From Burkholderia sp. NRF60-BP8 (GTDB lineage Bacteria > Pseudomonadota > Gammaproteobacteria > Burkholderiales > Burkholderiaceae), in assembly GCF_001522585.2 (NCBI RefSeq), contig NZ_CP013373.1, positions 1,240,001 through 1,304,000 on the forward strand: a DNA stretch of 64,000 nt. The letters are read 5' to 3'. Below are positions 1 through 9,128 of this stretch, one piece after another. Positions within the stretch are counted from its first letter, which is position 1, and each line of letters begins with the position of its first letter. The notes under the pieces are model-generated. The model was not told the origin of the DNA. It ran no database searches and worked only from the letters and a program-made list of their open reading frames with translations. The position numbers were made by a program, and so were the translations under genes.

Positions 1-132
1 ACCGGCATCGGCAAGCTGATCGTGGACGCGCAAGGCAACAGCAAGATCTCGGCGGAAGATTACGCGGTCGCGTTCGTCGACGCGCTCGAGCAGGACAGCT
101 TCGTGCGCGAGATCGCGACGGTCGCGTATTGA
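1..132 (+). CDS. NAD(P)-binding oxidoreductase, C-terminal end (5' truncated)
   Basis: The first 43 codons of the window are open and end at TGA 130-132. The peptide runs TGIGKLIVDAQG, then SAEDYAVAFVDALE, then ATVAY. This looks like the C-terminus of an atypical short-chain dehydrogenase of the YwnB/NmrA-like NAD(P)H-binding group, where a conserved 'S-x-E-D-Y-A' helix precedes the end. The Rossmann nucleotide-binding part lies outside the window, so cofactor and substrate cannot be judged. It is followed by a 250-base gap before the Lrp-type regulator. Confidence 0.5.
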   Translation, partial: TGIGKLIVDAQGNSKISAEDYAVAFVDALEQDSFVREIATVAY

Positions 133-347
133 GCGGCGTGACGGCCGGCGGCGGGTAAGCGCCGGCCCGGGCGCGACGTGCAAGCGGCGACGCGCAGCCA
201 TGTCAGGCGATTCCGCCCTCGCGGGCGGCGTCGCCTGTTTCATTTGGCGCGGCGCGCGGCGAAAGCGTCGCGTGCATGACGGATCGGTATTTACACCGGT
301 CGACGCAACGAGGCAGTTTTCATATTGTTCCCCGTTGGACAGGATGA

Positions 348-364
348 ATAGAATAAATTTCTAT
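348..364. promoter_or_regulatory. AT-rich dyad upstream of the Lrp/AsnC gene
   Basis: ATAGAA (348-353), a 5-base spacer and TTCTAT (359-364) form an inverted repeat in an AT-rich patch just before the regulator's start codon. A possible promoter overlaps it, with TTGTTC upstream of TAGAAT. Lrp/AsnC proteins usually autoregulate through AT-rich dyads, so this is a plausible operator. That role is inferred from position and symmetry only. Confidence 0.3.
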
Positions 365-382
365 CGACGAGGGAATGGAGAA

Positions 383-853
383 ATGGACGCCATCGATCGT
401 AAGCTGCTGGAGCTGCTGCAGGCGGATGCCACGCTGCCGATCGCCGAGCTCGCGCAGCGCGTGAACCTGTCGCAGACGCCGTGCTGGAAGCGCGTGCAGC
501 GGCTGAAGGAAACCGGTGCGATTCGCGCGCAGGTCGCGCTGTGCGATCCGCGCAAGCTCGGGGTCGGCACGACCGTGTTCGTCGCGATCCGCACGAATCA
601 GCACACCGAGGAATGGGCGCAGCGTTTCACGCAGGCGGTGCGCGACATGCCGGAAGTGGTCGAGGTCTACCGGATGAGCGGCGAGACCGATTATCTGCTG
701 CGCGTCGTCGTCGCGGGTATCGACGACTACGATCGCGTCTACAAGCAACTGATTCGCACGGTGCCGCTGTTCGACGTCAGTTCGTCGTTCGCGATGGAGC
801 AGATCAAGTATTCGACCGCGCTGCCCGTGCGCGATCTGGCCGAGCCCGCCTGA
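383..853 (+). CDS. Lrp/AsnC family transcriptional regulator
   Basis: The 156-residue product has the family layout. An N-terminal winged helix-turn-helix (residues about 1-60) begins MDAIDRKLLELLQ and has LAQRVNLSQTPCWKRVQRL as its recognition region. A C-terminal ligand-binding/oligomerisation (RAM) domain follows, with the GETDYLL and FDVSSSFAMEQIKYSTALP segments. The length matches the family (about 150-165). I chose the ATG at 383 over upstream in-frame starts because the family begins at the MDxxDRKLL helix and GGAG lies directly before it. The effector is probably an amino acid. It converges on the fbpC-like gene with only 30 bases between stops, so the target is not obvious from the neighbours. 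Confidence 0.9.
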   Translation: MDAIDRKLLELLQADATLPIAELAQRVNLSQTPCWKRVQRLKETGAIRAQVALCDPRKLGVGTTVFVAIRTNQHTEEWAQRFTQAVRDMPEVVEVYRMSGETDYLLRVVVAGIDDYDRVYKQLIRTVPLFDVSSSFAMEQIKYSTALPVRDLAEPA

Positions 854-883
854 CGGGCACGCCGTCGCGTCGGCGGCGCGGTG

Positions 884-1657
884 TCAGCGGCCGCGCGCGA
901 GGGCGCGTGCGCGCTCGTCGGCCAGGGCGTCGCGGCGCACGAAATCCGCGACGAACGGGCTGGCCGGATGATGGTGCAGCGCGTACGGCGTATCCCATTG
1001 CGCGAGCCGGCCGTCCTTCATCACGCCGATCCGGTCGGCGATCGCGAACGCTTCCGCCTGATTGTGCGTGACGAGGATCGCGGTGTGGCCCGTGTGCTTC
1101 AGGATGTCGCGCAACTCGAACGCGAGCCGCTCGCGCGTATCGACGTCGAGATTCGAGAACGGTTCGTCGAGCAGCAGCAATTCCGGCGACGGCGCGAGCG
1201 CGCGCGCGAGGGCGACGCGCTGCTGCTGGCCGCCGGACAGTTCGTGCGGATACGCGTCGCCGGAATCGGCGAGGCCGACGAGCTCGAGCATCTGCGCGAC
1301 GCGCAGGCGCCGTTCGGCTTTCGGCCTGCGCCGCAGGCCGAACGCGACGTTGTCGGCCGCGCTCAGGTGCGGGAACAGCGCGTAATCCTGGAACATCATG
1401 CCGATGCGCCGCCGCTCGGGCGGCACGTCGAGCGACGGCGCCGCGACCGGCGTGCCGTCCAGCACGATGCGCCCCATGCGCACGGGTTCGAAGCCGGCGA
1501 TCGCGCGCAGCACGGTGGTCTTGCCGCAGCCGGACGCGCCGAGCAGGCAGCCGATGTCGCCGCGCGGCAGCGCGAGGCTCAGGCCGTCGACCACGGTGCG
1601 GCGGCCGTGCGGCGTGTCGTAGGCGACGCAGAGGTCGTCGAGTTCGAGCAGGTTCAC
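884..1657 (-). CDS. fbpC: Ferric iron ABC transporter, ATP-binding protein
   Basis: This 257-residue ABC ATPase has Walker A at residues 40-48 (GASGCGKTT), a Q-loop at MMFQDYALFPH (about 87-97), signature LSGGQ at 140-144 and Walker B LLLDEP at 160-165, followed by the H-loop THNQAEA. It is shorter than the roughly 350-residue FbpC of Neisseria and lacks most of the C-terminal TOBE region. It is the third gene of a minus-strand operon (substrate-binding protein, permease, ATPase), with 4 bases to the permease stop. It should power ferric iron import at the inner membrane. Iron specificity is inferred from the binding protein and the Fur-like box upstream. Confidence 0.85.
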   Translation of the reverse strand: MNLLELDDLCVAYDTPHGRRTVVDGLSLALPRGDIGCLLGASGCGKTTVLRAIAGFEPVRMGRIVLDGTPVAAPSLDVPPERRRIGMMFQDYALFPHLSAADNVAFGLRRRPKAERRLRVAQMLELVGLADSGDAYPHELSGGQQQRVALARALAPSPELLLLDEPFSNLDVDTRERLAFELRDILKHTGHTAILVTHNQAEAFAIADRIGVMKDGRLAQWDTPYALHHHPASPFVADFVRRDALADERARALARGR

Positions 1658-1661
1658 GGTG

Positions 1662-3344
1662 TCAGGCTCCGATCTTGTGGCGGGTGCGGGCGAGCAGGAT
1701 CACGGGCACGAGCCCGGCCAGCACGATCGCGAGCGCGGCGACCGCGCCTTCTTCATAGGTGCCGCGCGCGGCTTCCGCATACAGCCACGTCGCGAGCGTG
1801 TCGAAGTTCAGCGGGCGCAGCAGCAGCGTGGCCGGCAGCTCCTTCATCGCGTCGACGAACACCAGCAGCGCGCTCGTCGTGAGCGCGGGCCGCAACAGCG
1901 GCAGATGGACGCGGCGCAACGTGCCGCCGGCCGTCTCGCCGAGCGAGCGCGCGGCCTGTTCGAGCGACGGCGGAATGCGCGCGAGGCCGGCTTCGATGCC
2001 GCCGGCCGGGATCGCGAGGAAGCGCACGGTATACGCGATCACGAGCGCGGTCGCGGAGCCCATCAGCAACAGTCCGTCGCGGCCGAGCGCCACGCCGAAC
2101 AGCCGGTCGGCCGCCGCGAACGGAATCAGCAGGCCGATCGCGAGCACGGTGCCCGGCACCGCGTAGCCGAGGCTCGCGATCCGCGTGCACAGGCGGGCAG
2201 GGCCCGCGCGCGCGCTGTCGCGCTGCGCGCGCGCGGCCCACGCGACGACGAGCCCGCACGCGAGCGTCGTGGCGGTGGCGGCGGTCGCGATCGTCAGCGT
2301 GTTCGCGAGCCCCGTCATCAGTTGCGCGGATACGCCGCCGACGAGGTGCAGTCGCTTGCCGGTCTCGACCGCGAGATAGGCGGCCGGCGCGCCGAAGCCG
2401 AGCAGGACGGGCAGCCAGCCGAGCGCCGCGGCGCCCAGCGCGGCCGCGCCGGCCAGGCGGCGCGGCGCGATCGGCCGCATGCGCCGGCCGTGCGCGTAGC
2501 GCTGGCGGCGGCGCCCGTAGCGTTCGAGCGCGATCATGCCGACGACGATCGCGAGCATCGCAAGCGCGATCTGCGCGGCGCCGGCGAGATCGGAGCGCGT
2601 GATCCACGTCGTATAGACGGACACGGTCAGCGTCTGCACGCCGAGAAATTCCGACGCGCCGATATCGTTCAGCGTTTCGAGCAGCGCGAGGCTCATGCCG
2701 ACCGCGATCGCCGGCCGGGCAAGCGGCACGACGACGCGCCAGAACGTCGCGACGCGGCCGGCGCCGAGCGTGCGCGCGGCCTCGAGCAGGCTCGCGGACT
2801 GCGTGACGAACATCGCGCGCGTGCTCAGATAGACGTACGGATACAGCACGAAGCCCAGCACGAAGATCGCGCCGGGCAGCGAGCGCAGGTCGGGCAGGCG
2901 GAACTGGCGCGGACTGTCGAAGCCGAGCAGCCAGCGGATCGCGCCCTGCACGGGGCCGATCGGATGCAGCAGGTCGAGATACGCGAACGCGACGATGTAG
3001 GTAGGCACCGCGAGCGGCAGCAGCAGCGCCCAGGTCAGGATCCGGCGGCCGGGAAAATCGTAGGCGGTGACGAGCCATGCACAGCCGGTGCCGACGATCG
3101 ACACGATCGTGCCGACACCCGCGAGCAGCAGCAGCGTATTGACGAGTGCCTGCGGCAGCACGAATTCGGCGAGATGCCGCCAGTGCGCGAGATCGGCGTC
3201 GAACGCGGCGGCCACGAGCACCACGAGCGGCGCCGCGACCGCCGCGGCGATCGTCAGCGCTGCGAGCAGCCACAGGCTGCCCGCGCGCGGCCGCGAACGA
3301 CGCGGCTCGCGACAGGCGCGGACAGGCGATGCATCAGTTGTCAA
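1662..3344 (-). CDS. fbpB: Ferric iron ABC transporter, fused two-domain permease
   Basis: The 560-residue inner-membrane protein has about 12 hydrophobic segments. Two binding-protein-dependent transport domains are arranged in tandem, the layout typical of FbpB/SfuB permeases. EAA-like cytoplasmic loops occur in each half: EAARTLGAGRVATFWRVVVP in the first and EQAARSLGETAGGTLRRVHLP in the second. Both contact the ATPase. The start overlaps the end of the upstream substrate-binding gene by 11 bases, which implies translational coupling. The first about 30 residues are arginine-rich and cytoplasmic. Together with its neighbours it forms a complete importer. Confidence 0.87.
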   Translation of the reverse strand: MTTDASPVRACREPRRSRPRAGSLWLLAALTIAAAVAAPLVVLVAAAFDADLAHWRHLAEFVLPQALVNTLLLLAGVGTIVSIVGTGCAWLVTAYDFPGRRILTWALLLPLAVPTYIVAFAYLDLLHPIGPVQGAIRWLLGFDSPRQFRLPDLRSLPGAIFVLGFVLYPYVYLSTRAMFVTQSASLLEAARTLGAGRVATFWRVVVPLARPAIAVGMSLALLETLNDIGASEFLGVQTLTVSVYTTWITRSDLAGAAQIALAMLAIVVGMIALERYGRRRQRYAHGRRMRPIAPRRLAGAAALGAAALGWLPVLLGFGAPAAYLAVETGKRLHLVGGVSAQLMTGLANTLTIATAATATTLACGLVVAWAARAQRDSARAGPARLCTRIASLGYAVPGTVLAIGLLIPFAAADRLFGVALGRDGLLLMGSATALVIAYTVRFLAIPAGGIEAGLARIPPSLEQAARSLGETAGGTLRRVHLPLLRPALTTSALLVFVDAMKELPATLLLRPLNFDTLATWLYAEAARGTYEEGAVAALAIVLAGLVPVILLARTRHKIGA

Positions 3345-4377
3345 AGCCGACCTTGTCGACGAGCTGGCTTGCCTGCTTGCGATACTTCGCGATATCCGCC
3401 AGCGGCAGCGGGTCCACCTTCAGCGGGCCGAAGCTCGCGATCACCGGATCGAGCTTCACGTTCGCGCGCACCGGGTATTCGTAGTTCGCCTGCGCATACA
3501 GCGCCTGCGCTTCCGGCGACACCAGGTATTCGAGCAGCTTCACCGCATTGGCCTTGTGCGGCGCATGCTTCGCGACCGTCGCGCCGCTGATGTTCACGTG
3601 CGTGCCGCCGCTCTTCGCGTTCGCGAACGTCGGGCGCACGACCTTGATCGCATCGCCCCATTTGCGGGCATCGGTGCCGGCTTCCGCGTTCTTCATGTGG
3701 CCGACGTAGTATGCGTTCGCGAGACCGACGTCGCAGATGCCGCCGAGAATGTCGCGCGCGACGTCGCGGTCGCCGCCCGTCGCCTTGCGCGCGAGGTTCG
3801 CCTTCACGCCGCGCAGCCACTTCTCGGTCGCGGCTTCGCCGTCGTGCGCGATCATCGCGGCGACGAGCGCCGTGTTGTACGGATGCTGGCCCGAGCGGAT
3901 GCAGACCTTGCCCTTCCATTTCGGATCGGCGAGATCCTCGTAGCGGAACGCATCGACCTTCAGGTCCTTTTCGACGTACAGCACGCGGTCGCGCAGCGAC
4001 AGCGCATACCAGTCGCCCTGCGCGCCGCGCAGGTTCGCGGGAATCGCGTCGTCGAGCGCCTTCGAGCGCACCGGTTGCGTGACGCCGCCGTCGACGAGGT
4101 CGAGCAGGTTGCCGACGTCGACCGTCATCAGCACGTCGGCCGGCGACTGCGCGCCTTCCGCCTTCACGCGCTCGAGCAGGCCGTCCTTCACGAATACGGT
4201 GTTGACCTTGACGCCGCTTTGCTTCGTGAACGCGTCGATCAGCGGCTGGATCAGCTTCGGTTCGCGGGTGGTGTACAGACTGACTTCCTCGGCTGCCTGG
4301 GCAAGCGGCGCGAAGGCGGCCGCAGCCAGGGCGAGAGCGCCGGCGAGCGGCAGCAGGCGGGTACGCGGATTCGACAT
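3334..4377 (-). CDS. fbpA: Periplasmic ferric iron-binding protein
   Basis: The 347-residue product begins with a clear Sec signal peptide (h-region LLPLAGALALAAAAFAPLAQA, cleavage near AQA|AEE). The mature part is a class II periplasmic binding protein that starts VSLYTTREPKLIQPLIDAF. The late segment LANAYYVGHM supplies the paired tyrosines that ligate Fe3+ in FbpA/FutA proteins. It is the first gene of the operon, so it would be made in excess over permease and ATPase. A Fur-box-like sequence lies about 100 bases upstream. Spermidine or thiamine binders share the fold, but the Tyr-Tyr pair and the operator favour iron. Confidence 0.87.
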   Translation of the reverse strand: MSNPRTRLLPLAGALALAAAAFAPLAQAAEEVSLYTTREPKLIQPLIDAFTKQSGVKVNTVFVKDGLLERVKAEGAQSPADVLMTVDVGNLLDLVDGGVTQPVRSKALDDAIPANLRGAQGDWYALSLRDRVLYVEKDLKVDAFRYEDLADPKWKGKVCIRSGQHPYNTALVAAMIAHDGEAATEKWLRGVKANLARKATGGDRDVARDILGGICDVGLANAYYVGHMKNAEAGTDARKWGDAIKVVRPTFANAKSGGTHVNISGATVAKHAPHKANAVKLLEYLVSPEAQALYAQANYEYPVRANVKLDPVIASFGPLKVDPLPLADIAKYRKQASQLVDKVGFDN

Positions 4378-4479
4378 GGAGAACTCCGGTGGGGCAGGTG
4401 GACGAGGAAGCGTTCCGGCGCGCGCCTGCCGCCCGAGCGACTCGGAACATTACAAAACGAAAGATTTGCGATTCTAGAT

Positions 4480-4498
4480 CGAAATGGGAATGATTATC
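4480..4498 (-). promoter_or_regulatory. Candidate Fur box upstream of fbpA
   Basis: Read on the minus strand, the segment GATAATCATTCCCATTTCG matches the classical 19-base Fur consensus at 12 positions by eye, including GATAAT and the central CATT. It lies in the intergenic region shared by fbpA (minus) and a small membrane-protein gene (plus), and could control either. Repression by Fe2+-Fur would fit an iron uptake operon. The match is imperfect in the right half. Confidence 0.5.
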
Positions 4499-4619
4499 AA
4501 ATGAAAGCTTTCGAAAGCCGTCGGGAAGACGCCGGGCGGAGAGCGCGACGGCACGGTGCGGCGCGGATACAAGCGCGTAGAATGCCGGCTTCAACGAATT
4601 CGACGGAGCCGCCCCGACC

Positions 4620-4787
4620 ATGAACGATCAGCGCAAGAAGAACCCTGTCCGCAACGTGAGCATTCTGATCGTCGTGGCCGTGCTGCTCGTGATCGGGACG
4701 ATCCTGTACAACGCGATCTCGCAGAAGCACGCGTACGACGAGGCCCATCCGGCCGAGGCCGCGAGCGCGAGCGCCGCGTCGCATTGA
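4620..4787 (+). CDS. Small single-pass membrane protein, unknown function
   Basis: This 55-codon ORF has ATG at 4620 and TGA at 4785-4787, with GGAG (4605-4608) at good distance. The product starts with a basic stretch (MNDQRKKNPVRN), then one transmembrane helix of about 20 residues (VSILIVVAVLLVIGTILYN), and ends in a short His/Glu/Ala-rich tail. Positive-inside charge predicts the N-terminus in the cytoplasm and the tail in the periplasm. It diverges from fbpA across the Fur-like box, so iron control is possible. No family is recognised. Confidence 0.6.
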   Translation: MNDQRKKNPVRNVSILIVVAVLLVIGTILYNAISQKHAYDEAHPAEAASASAASH

Positions 4788-4911
4788 CGCGTCGTGCCCG
4801 TGCGTGATCGCCGCGCGGCCCGGGACGGGGCCGCAGCGATGCGCAGGTACGGGAACGGGAGAGCGGGACTGCGGTGGGCGGTACGATGCGTCGTGTGACG
4901 CTGTGGGATCC

Positions 4912-4947
4912 GCGAGAGACGCGAGAGACGCGAGAGACGCGAGAGAC
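4912..4947. repeat. 9-bp tandem repeat, four copies
   Basis: The unit GCGAGAGAC is repeated four times without interruption between the convergent ends of the small membrane-protein gene and the proY-like permease. It sits in non-coding DNA, so copy-number change would not shift a reading frame. Confidence 0.9.
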
Positions 4948-4991
4948 GCGGGCGCCGGAGCCGGCGCACCGCATGGAGAGTCAGCCGTGCG

Positions 4992-6359
4992 TCACCGTGA
5001 CGCAGGCGCGAACTTCGGCCGGATCCGGGCATAGAACACGGCCGCGAGCAGCGCGAGCCATGCCGCGCCGACATACAGCGCGACGCGCGTATCGTCGAAC
5101 CAGCCGAGCATCACGATCACGAAACCCATGAAGGCGATCGTCAGCGCGGGCGCGACGGGCCACAGCGGCACCTTGAACTTCAGCGCCGCGACTTCCGCGC
5201 GCGACAGGCGCCGGCGCATCGCGACCTGCGACAGCAGGATCATCAGCCACACCCACACGGTCGCGAACGTCGCGATCGCGGCGACCACCAGGAACACGTC
5301 CTTCGGCATCAGGTAGTTGAGCAGCACGCCGACCAGCAGCGCGGCGGCCATCACGAGCACCGTGACCCACGGCACGCCGTGGCGCGACGTCGTCATCAGC
5401 ACGCGCGGCGCCTGACCCTGCCGCGCCATCCCGAACATCATCCGGCCCGCGCCGAAGATGTCGCTGTTGATCGCCGAGATCGCCGCGCTGATCACGACGA
5501 GGTTCAGGATCGTCGCCGCCGACTTCACGCCGAGCGCCGAGAAGATCTGCACGAACGGGCTGCCGTCGCTGCCGACGCCGGTCCACGGTCCGATCGACAT
5601 CAGCACCACCATCGTCAGCACGTAGAACAGCAGGATGCGCGCGGGCACCGCGTTGATCGCGCGCGGAATCACGCGCTCCGGGTCCTTCGCCTCGCCGGCG
5701 CTCATCCCGATCACCTCGATCCCGCCGTACGCGAAGATCACGACCGACAGCGACGCGATCAGCCCGCCGATTCCGTTCGGCAGGAAGCCGCCGTGGTTCC
5801 ACAGGTTCGCGAACGTCGGCACGTCGGCCGAATGACCGAAGTGCATGCCGGTCAGCAGGATCGCGACGCCGCCGCCGATCATCGCGACGATCGCGCCGAC
5901 CTTGATGATCGACAGCCAGAATTCGAGCTCGCCGAACACCTTCACGTGGCATAGGTTCAGCCCGCAGATGATCGCGACGACACCGAGCACCCAGATCCAT
6001 TGCGGGACATCCGGAAACCAGAAGCCCATGTAGATGCCGAACGCGGTGATGTCGGCGATCGCGACGATCACCATTTCGAGTGTGTAGGTCCAGCCGGTGA
6101 CGAAGCCCGCGAACGGGCCGAGGTTCTCGGTCGCGTAGTGGCCGAACGAGCCCGCGACGGGTTCGCGCACGGCCATCTCGCCGAGCGCGCGCATCACCAT
6201 GTAGACGGCCGCGCCGCCCAGCAGGTACGCGAGGATCACCGCCGGGCCCGCGAGCTGAATCGCGGACGCCGACCCGTAGAACAGGCCCGTGCCGATCGCC
6301 GAGCCCAGTGCGAGAAAGCGGATGTGCCGCGCGCTCAGGTGGCGCTGCAAGTTTTTCAT
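4992..6359 (-). CDS. proY: Amino-acid permease of the AAT family (ProY/HutT-like)
   Basis: The 455-residue protein has about 12 transmembrane helices. It opens with the family hallmark [24 protein letters not shown] and has the conserved loop [18 protein letters not shown]. It follows enterobacterial ProY closely by eye, including the stretches [23 protein letters not shown] and [11 protein letters not shown]-family permeases of this kind import an amino acid with a proton. ProY-type proteins have been linked to proline and, as HutT, to histidine. The operator upstream (6418-6439) has the form expected for a HutC repressor, so histidine or urocanate-responsive control is a real alternative to the proline name. 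Confidence 0.87.
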   Translation of the reverse strand: MKNLQRHLSARHIRFLALGSAIGTGLFYGSASAIQLAGPAVILAYLLGGAAVYMVMRALGEMAVREPVAGSFGHYATENLGPFAGFVTGWTYTLEMVIVAIADITAFGIYMGFWFPDVPQWIWVLGVVAIICGLNLCHVKVFGELEFWLSIIKVGAIVAMIGGGVAILLTGMHFGHSADVPTFANLWNHGGFLPNGIGGLIASLSVVIFAYGGIEVIGMSAGEAKDPERVIPRAINAVPARILLFYVLTMVVLMSIGPWTGVGSDGSPFVQIFSALGVKSAATILNLVVISAAISAINSDIFGAGRMMFGMARQGQAPRVLMTTSRHGVPWVTVLVMAAALLVGVLLNYLMPKDVFLVVAAIATFATVWVWLMILLSQVAMRRRLSRAEVAALKFKVPLWPVAPALTIAFMGFVIVMLGWFDDTRVALYVGAAWLALLAAVFYARIRPKFAPASR

Positions 6360-6417
6360 CGAGTCTCCGATATCGTTTTATGCGACGAACCGGGCGAGCG
6401 CGGCCGGTCCGATTGGC

Positions 6418-6439
6418 TCAAGTTGTCTATACAACTTGA
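6418..6439. promoter_or_regulatory. HutC-like (GntR family) operator upstream of the permease
   Basis: Nine-base arms TCAAGTTGT (6418-6426) and ACAACTTGA (6431-6439) flank CTAT. The core TTGTCTATACAA fits GT-N-TA-N-AC, the half-site pattern generally given for HutC-subfamily GntR repressors. It lies about 59-80 bases before the permease start codon on the minus strand, a normal place for a repressor site. A second site with the same core is at 49423-49434 before an NCS1 permease. Confidence 0.65.
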
Positions 6440-6654
6440 ATGTGAACGAATGATAACAAGCCGGGCCTGGTGACCGGAATCGGGTATTCCCTGACTGGCG
6501 CGGCGAGAGGAACGGCGCATGGAACACTCGCGCGCCCGCAGGTGCGGGCCGTGTGAGCGGGTGGGGCATGCTTCGGGGCAACCGTCAAGCCGGCGCGCGC
6601 CGGCGGCCCGGTCGCGACGTGCGCGGGCCGGCCTGCCGGCGCGGACATGCGCGG

Positions 6655-8946
6655 TCAGGCGGGCAGGCGGATCACGCTCGCATCCTTGCGGATCAGCAGC
6701 GACGACGCGAGCATCTGCTTGCACTGGTGCGCGAGCACCTTCAGGTCGTGCGTGAGCTCGGCGCCGACCGCGTCGGATTTTTCCGCGGACACGACCATCG
6801 CATCGAGATCGCGCGTGATCTGCTTCGACGTTTCGAGCTGGTCGGCAGGCGGCGGCTCGCCGGCTTCGGCCTTTTCGAGATTCTCGAGCACGGCGGCGAG
6901 GCCGCGCTGCAGCGCGTCGTCGTGGACGAGGCCGCCATCGGCCGCGCATGCGCTGCGAATCAGCGGCGCGGCAGCCGTGATCTGCGCGCCGAGCACGTGC
7001 GTCTGCACGAGCAGGTCGTTCAGTTCGGGCACGAAGCGCTGGTGCGCCTTCGGCTCGATCATCATCCGCTGGAACGCCTGCCCGAGGTTCGCGAACGCGA
7101 TGTGCACGTCCTTGCGGGCGAGGCGGTAGCGGTAGTCGTCGTCGAGCGGGCTGACCGGCGTTTCGATCGCCGCGGCGACGACGGGTACGACGGCCGCGCC
7201 GTCGGCGGTCGGCACCGGCGGCGGCGACATGCCGCGCCCGGCGCGCCACACGGCCTCGAAATACTTGCGGGTGGACGTCAGCATGTCGGTGACGAGCTTG
7301 CCCATCAGCCGGTATTCCCAGTACGGGAACAGCCGGCTCGCGGCGATCGCGATCATGCAGCCGACCACCGTGTCGATCGCGCGCTCGCCGATGATCCGCA
7401 TGCTGCCCGGCGCGAGCAAGTGAAACATCAGCAGCACGTACGACGACGTGAACACGACGCTCGCCGCATAGTTGAACAGCAGCAGGCTGTAGCTCATCAC
7501 CATCGACCCGAACATGATCGCGATCAGCAGGTGCGGCTCCTTCACCGTGTAGATCAGCGCGATGCTCGCCGCGCAGCCGATCAGCGTGCCGATGATCCGC
7601 TGCGCGTTGCGCTGCTTGGTCAGCGAGTAGCCGGGCTTCAGGATGATGATGGTGGTCATCACGATCCAGTACGCGTTCGTGAGCGGCAGCAGCCGGCCGA
7701 TCCAGAAGCCGACCGCCACGGCGATCGTCACGCGCAGTGCATGGCGGAAGCTCGGCGAACGCATGTTCAGGTTCGAGAAGATCAGCAGCGGCGACATGCG
7801 GCGGCGCTGCAGGAAACGCGTGAGCGCCTTGTCGATCTTCAGTTCGGTTTGCTGCGGATCGGCGTGGCCCGACAGGTTGCGGCGCATCCGGTCGATCAGG
7901 CGCGTCGCGCTCCAGATGCGCCGGAACGTCGCGAGCACGGCCGCATACGCTTCCGCGTGGGTGGCCGCGAAGTTCTTCTTGCGCATCAGCTCGATCTCGT
8001 ACTCGATCGCGCGCAGCTCGGCCTTCACGCTGATCCGCGAATGCGGCGCGCGGTTCTCGAGCACCGCGAGACCGATTTCCTCGAGATCGGCCGCGGCCTT
8101 GCGGATCAGGTCGCGGTAGAAAATGATGAGATCCGAGCCGCCGAACGTGTTGCGCACGAGCGGGTAATCGGTATGCGCGCCGACGAACAGCTCGTGCAGG
8201 TCGACGCTGTTGATGAACAGGTTGTACATCGTCGTGCGGCCGGGATCGAGCTTGCCGCGCCGCAGCTTCGGCAGGTTGCGCAGCACGATGTCGCGCGCGG
8301 TTTCCTGCGTTTCGACCGCGGTGATCTGCCGGGCGACGAGATTGCGATAGCACTCGTCGAGATCGGCGTCGAGATCGTAGAACTGCGCGCGCGCGAGCAG
8401 GTAGTCGGCACAGGCGAACAGGCTTTCGGCCAGCGCCTGCTGCTCGATCCGGCGGGCCTGCCATTGCGACACCAGCGTGGCCCAGTACGTGTACCAGAGG
8501 CCGCCCGCGAGAATCCAGCCCGCGTTGACGAACGCCTGCAGCGGCGTGAATTTTTCCTCGAGCGTCATCACCATCATGAACAGCGTCGCGAAGCTGATCT
8601 GCGGCCAGCGGTTGCCGTAGACGACGATCAGCGACAGCACGAACGTGAGCGGCACGATCGTGAGCCACAGCGCGAAGATGTTCGGTGTCGCGAGGCCGGT
8701 GGCGAGCGCGGCCAGGAAGCCGATCACGCTGCACGCGAGCATTTCGTTGTGCTTGTACTTGAGCGGGCCCGGCATGTCGACGACGCAGGCGCCGAGCGCG
8801 CCGGTCGAGATCGTGAAGCCGAGCTCCCGGTTGTGAAACACGATCAGGCACAACACGGCCGGCAGCGACACGCCGACCGCGATCCGCAGGCCGCCGAAAA
8901 AGTACTGGCTGTAGAAAAACTTTCTGATTTCGACCGAATAGCGCAT
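6655..8946 (-). CDS. FUSC/YccS family inner-membrane protein
   Basis: The 763-residue product has the duplicated YccS/YhfK layout. A block of about six transmembrane helices (residues about 20-160) is followed by a long cytoplasmic helical region, a second six-helix block (about 385-520) and a C-terminal soluble region. The second block opens with SFRHALRVTIAVAVGFWIGRLLPLTNAYWIVMT, typical of FUSC domains related to aromatic acid efflux pumps. I chose ATG at 8946 (MRYSVEIRKFFYSQYF) over the upstream in-frame ATG because the earlier 40 residues are basic and of low complexity, and YccS proteins begin near this motif. Substrate unknown. It diverges from recC. Confidence 0.82.
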   Translation of the reverse strand: MRYSVEIRKFFYSQYFFGGLRIAVGVSLPAVLCLIVFHNRELGFTISTGALGACVVDMPGPLKYKHNEMLACSVIGFLAALATGLATPNIFALWLTIVPLTFVLSLIVVYGNRWPQISFATLFMMVMTLEEKFTPLQAFVNAGWILAGGLWYTYWATLVSQWQARRIEQQALAESLFACADYLLARAQFYDLDADLDECYRNLVARQITAVETQETARDIVLRNLPKLRRGKLDPGRTTMYNLFINSVDLHELFVGAHTDYPLVRNTFGGSDLIIFYRDLIRKAAADLEEIGLAVLENRAPHSRISVKAELRAIEYEIELMRKKNFAATHAEAYAAVLATFRRIWSATRLIDRMRRNLSGHADPQQTELKIDKALTRFLQRRRMSPLLIFSNLNMRSPSFRHALRVTIAVAVGFWIGRLLPLTNAYWIVMTTIIILKPGYSLTKQRNAQRIIGTLIGCAASIALIYTVKEPHLLIAIMFGSMVMSYSLLLFNYAASVVFTSSYVLLMFHLLAPGSMRIIGERAIDTVVGCMIAIAASRLFPYWEYRLMGKLVTDMLTSTRKYFEAVWRAGRGMSPPPVPTADGAAVVPVVAAAIETPVSPLDDDYRYRLARKDVHIAFANLGQAFQRMMIEPKAHQRFVPELNDLLVQTHVLGAQITAAAPLIRSACAADGGLVHDDALQRGLAAVLENLEKAEAGEPPPADQLETSKQITRDLDAMVVSAEKSDAVGAELTHDLKVLAHQCKQMLASSLLIRKDASVIRLPA

Positions 8947-9128
8947 CGATGGGCTGAATGGCAGACGAAGACGCCCGGGGGCGGCGTATTGACTGGCGAC
9001 GAGTCTATCGTATTTCGCGGCTCGCAAAAGCTGGCTTTCCGGCCGAGGTTCGCGGCGGCGGCCCATTTGCTATCCTTGGTGATCCTGTTCGCCCGATCCC
9101 GCCGGTGCGAGGTTCCGACGCCCGCTTC

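Noticed and set aside
1659..3590. Long plus-strand open frame opposite the fbp genes
   Set aside because: Arg/Glu/Gln/Ala-rich translation with no domain; it mirrors the codon bias of the real minus-strand permease and ATPase genes.
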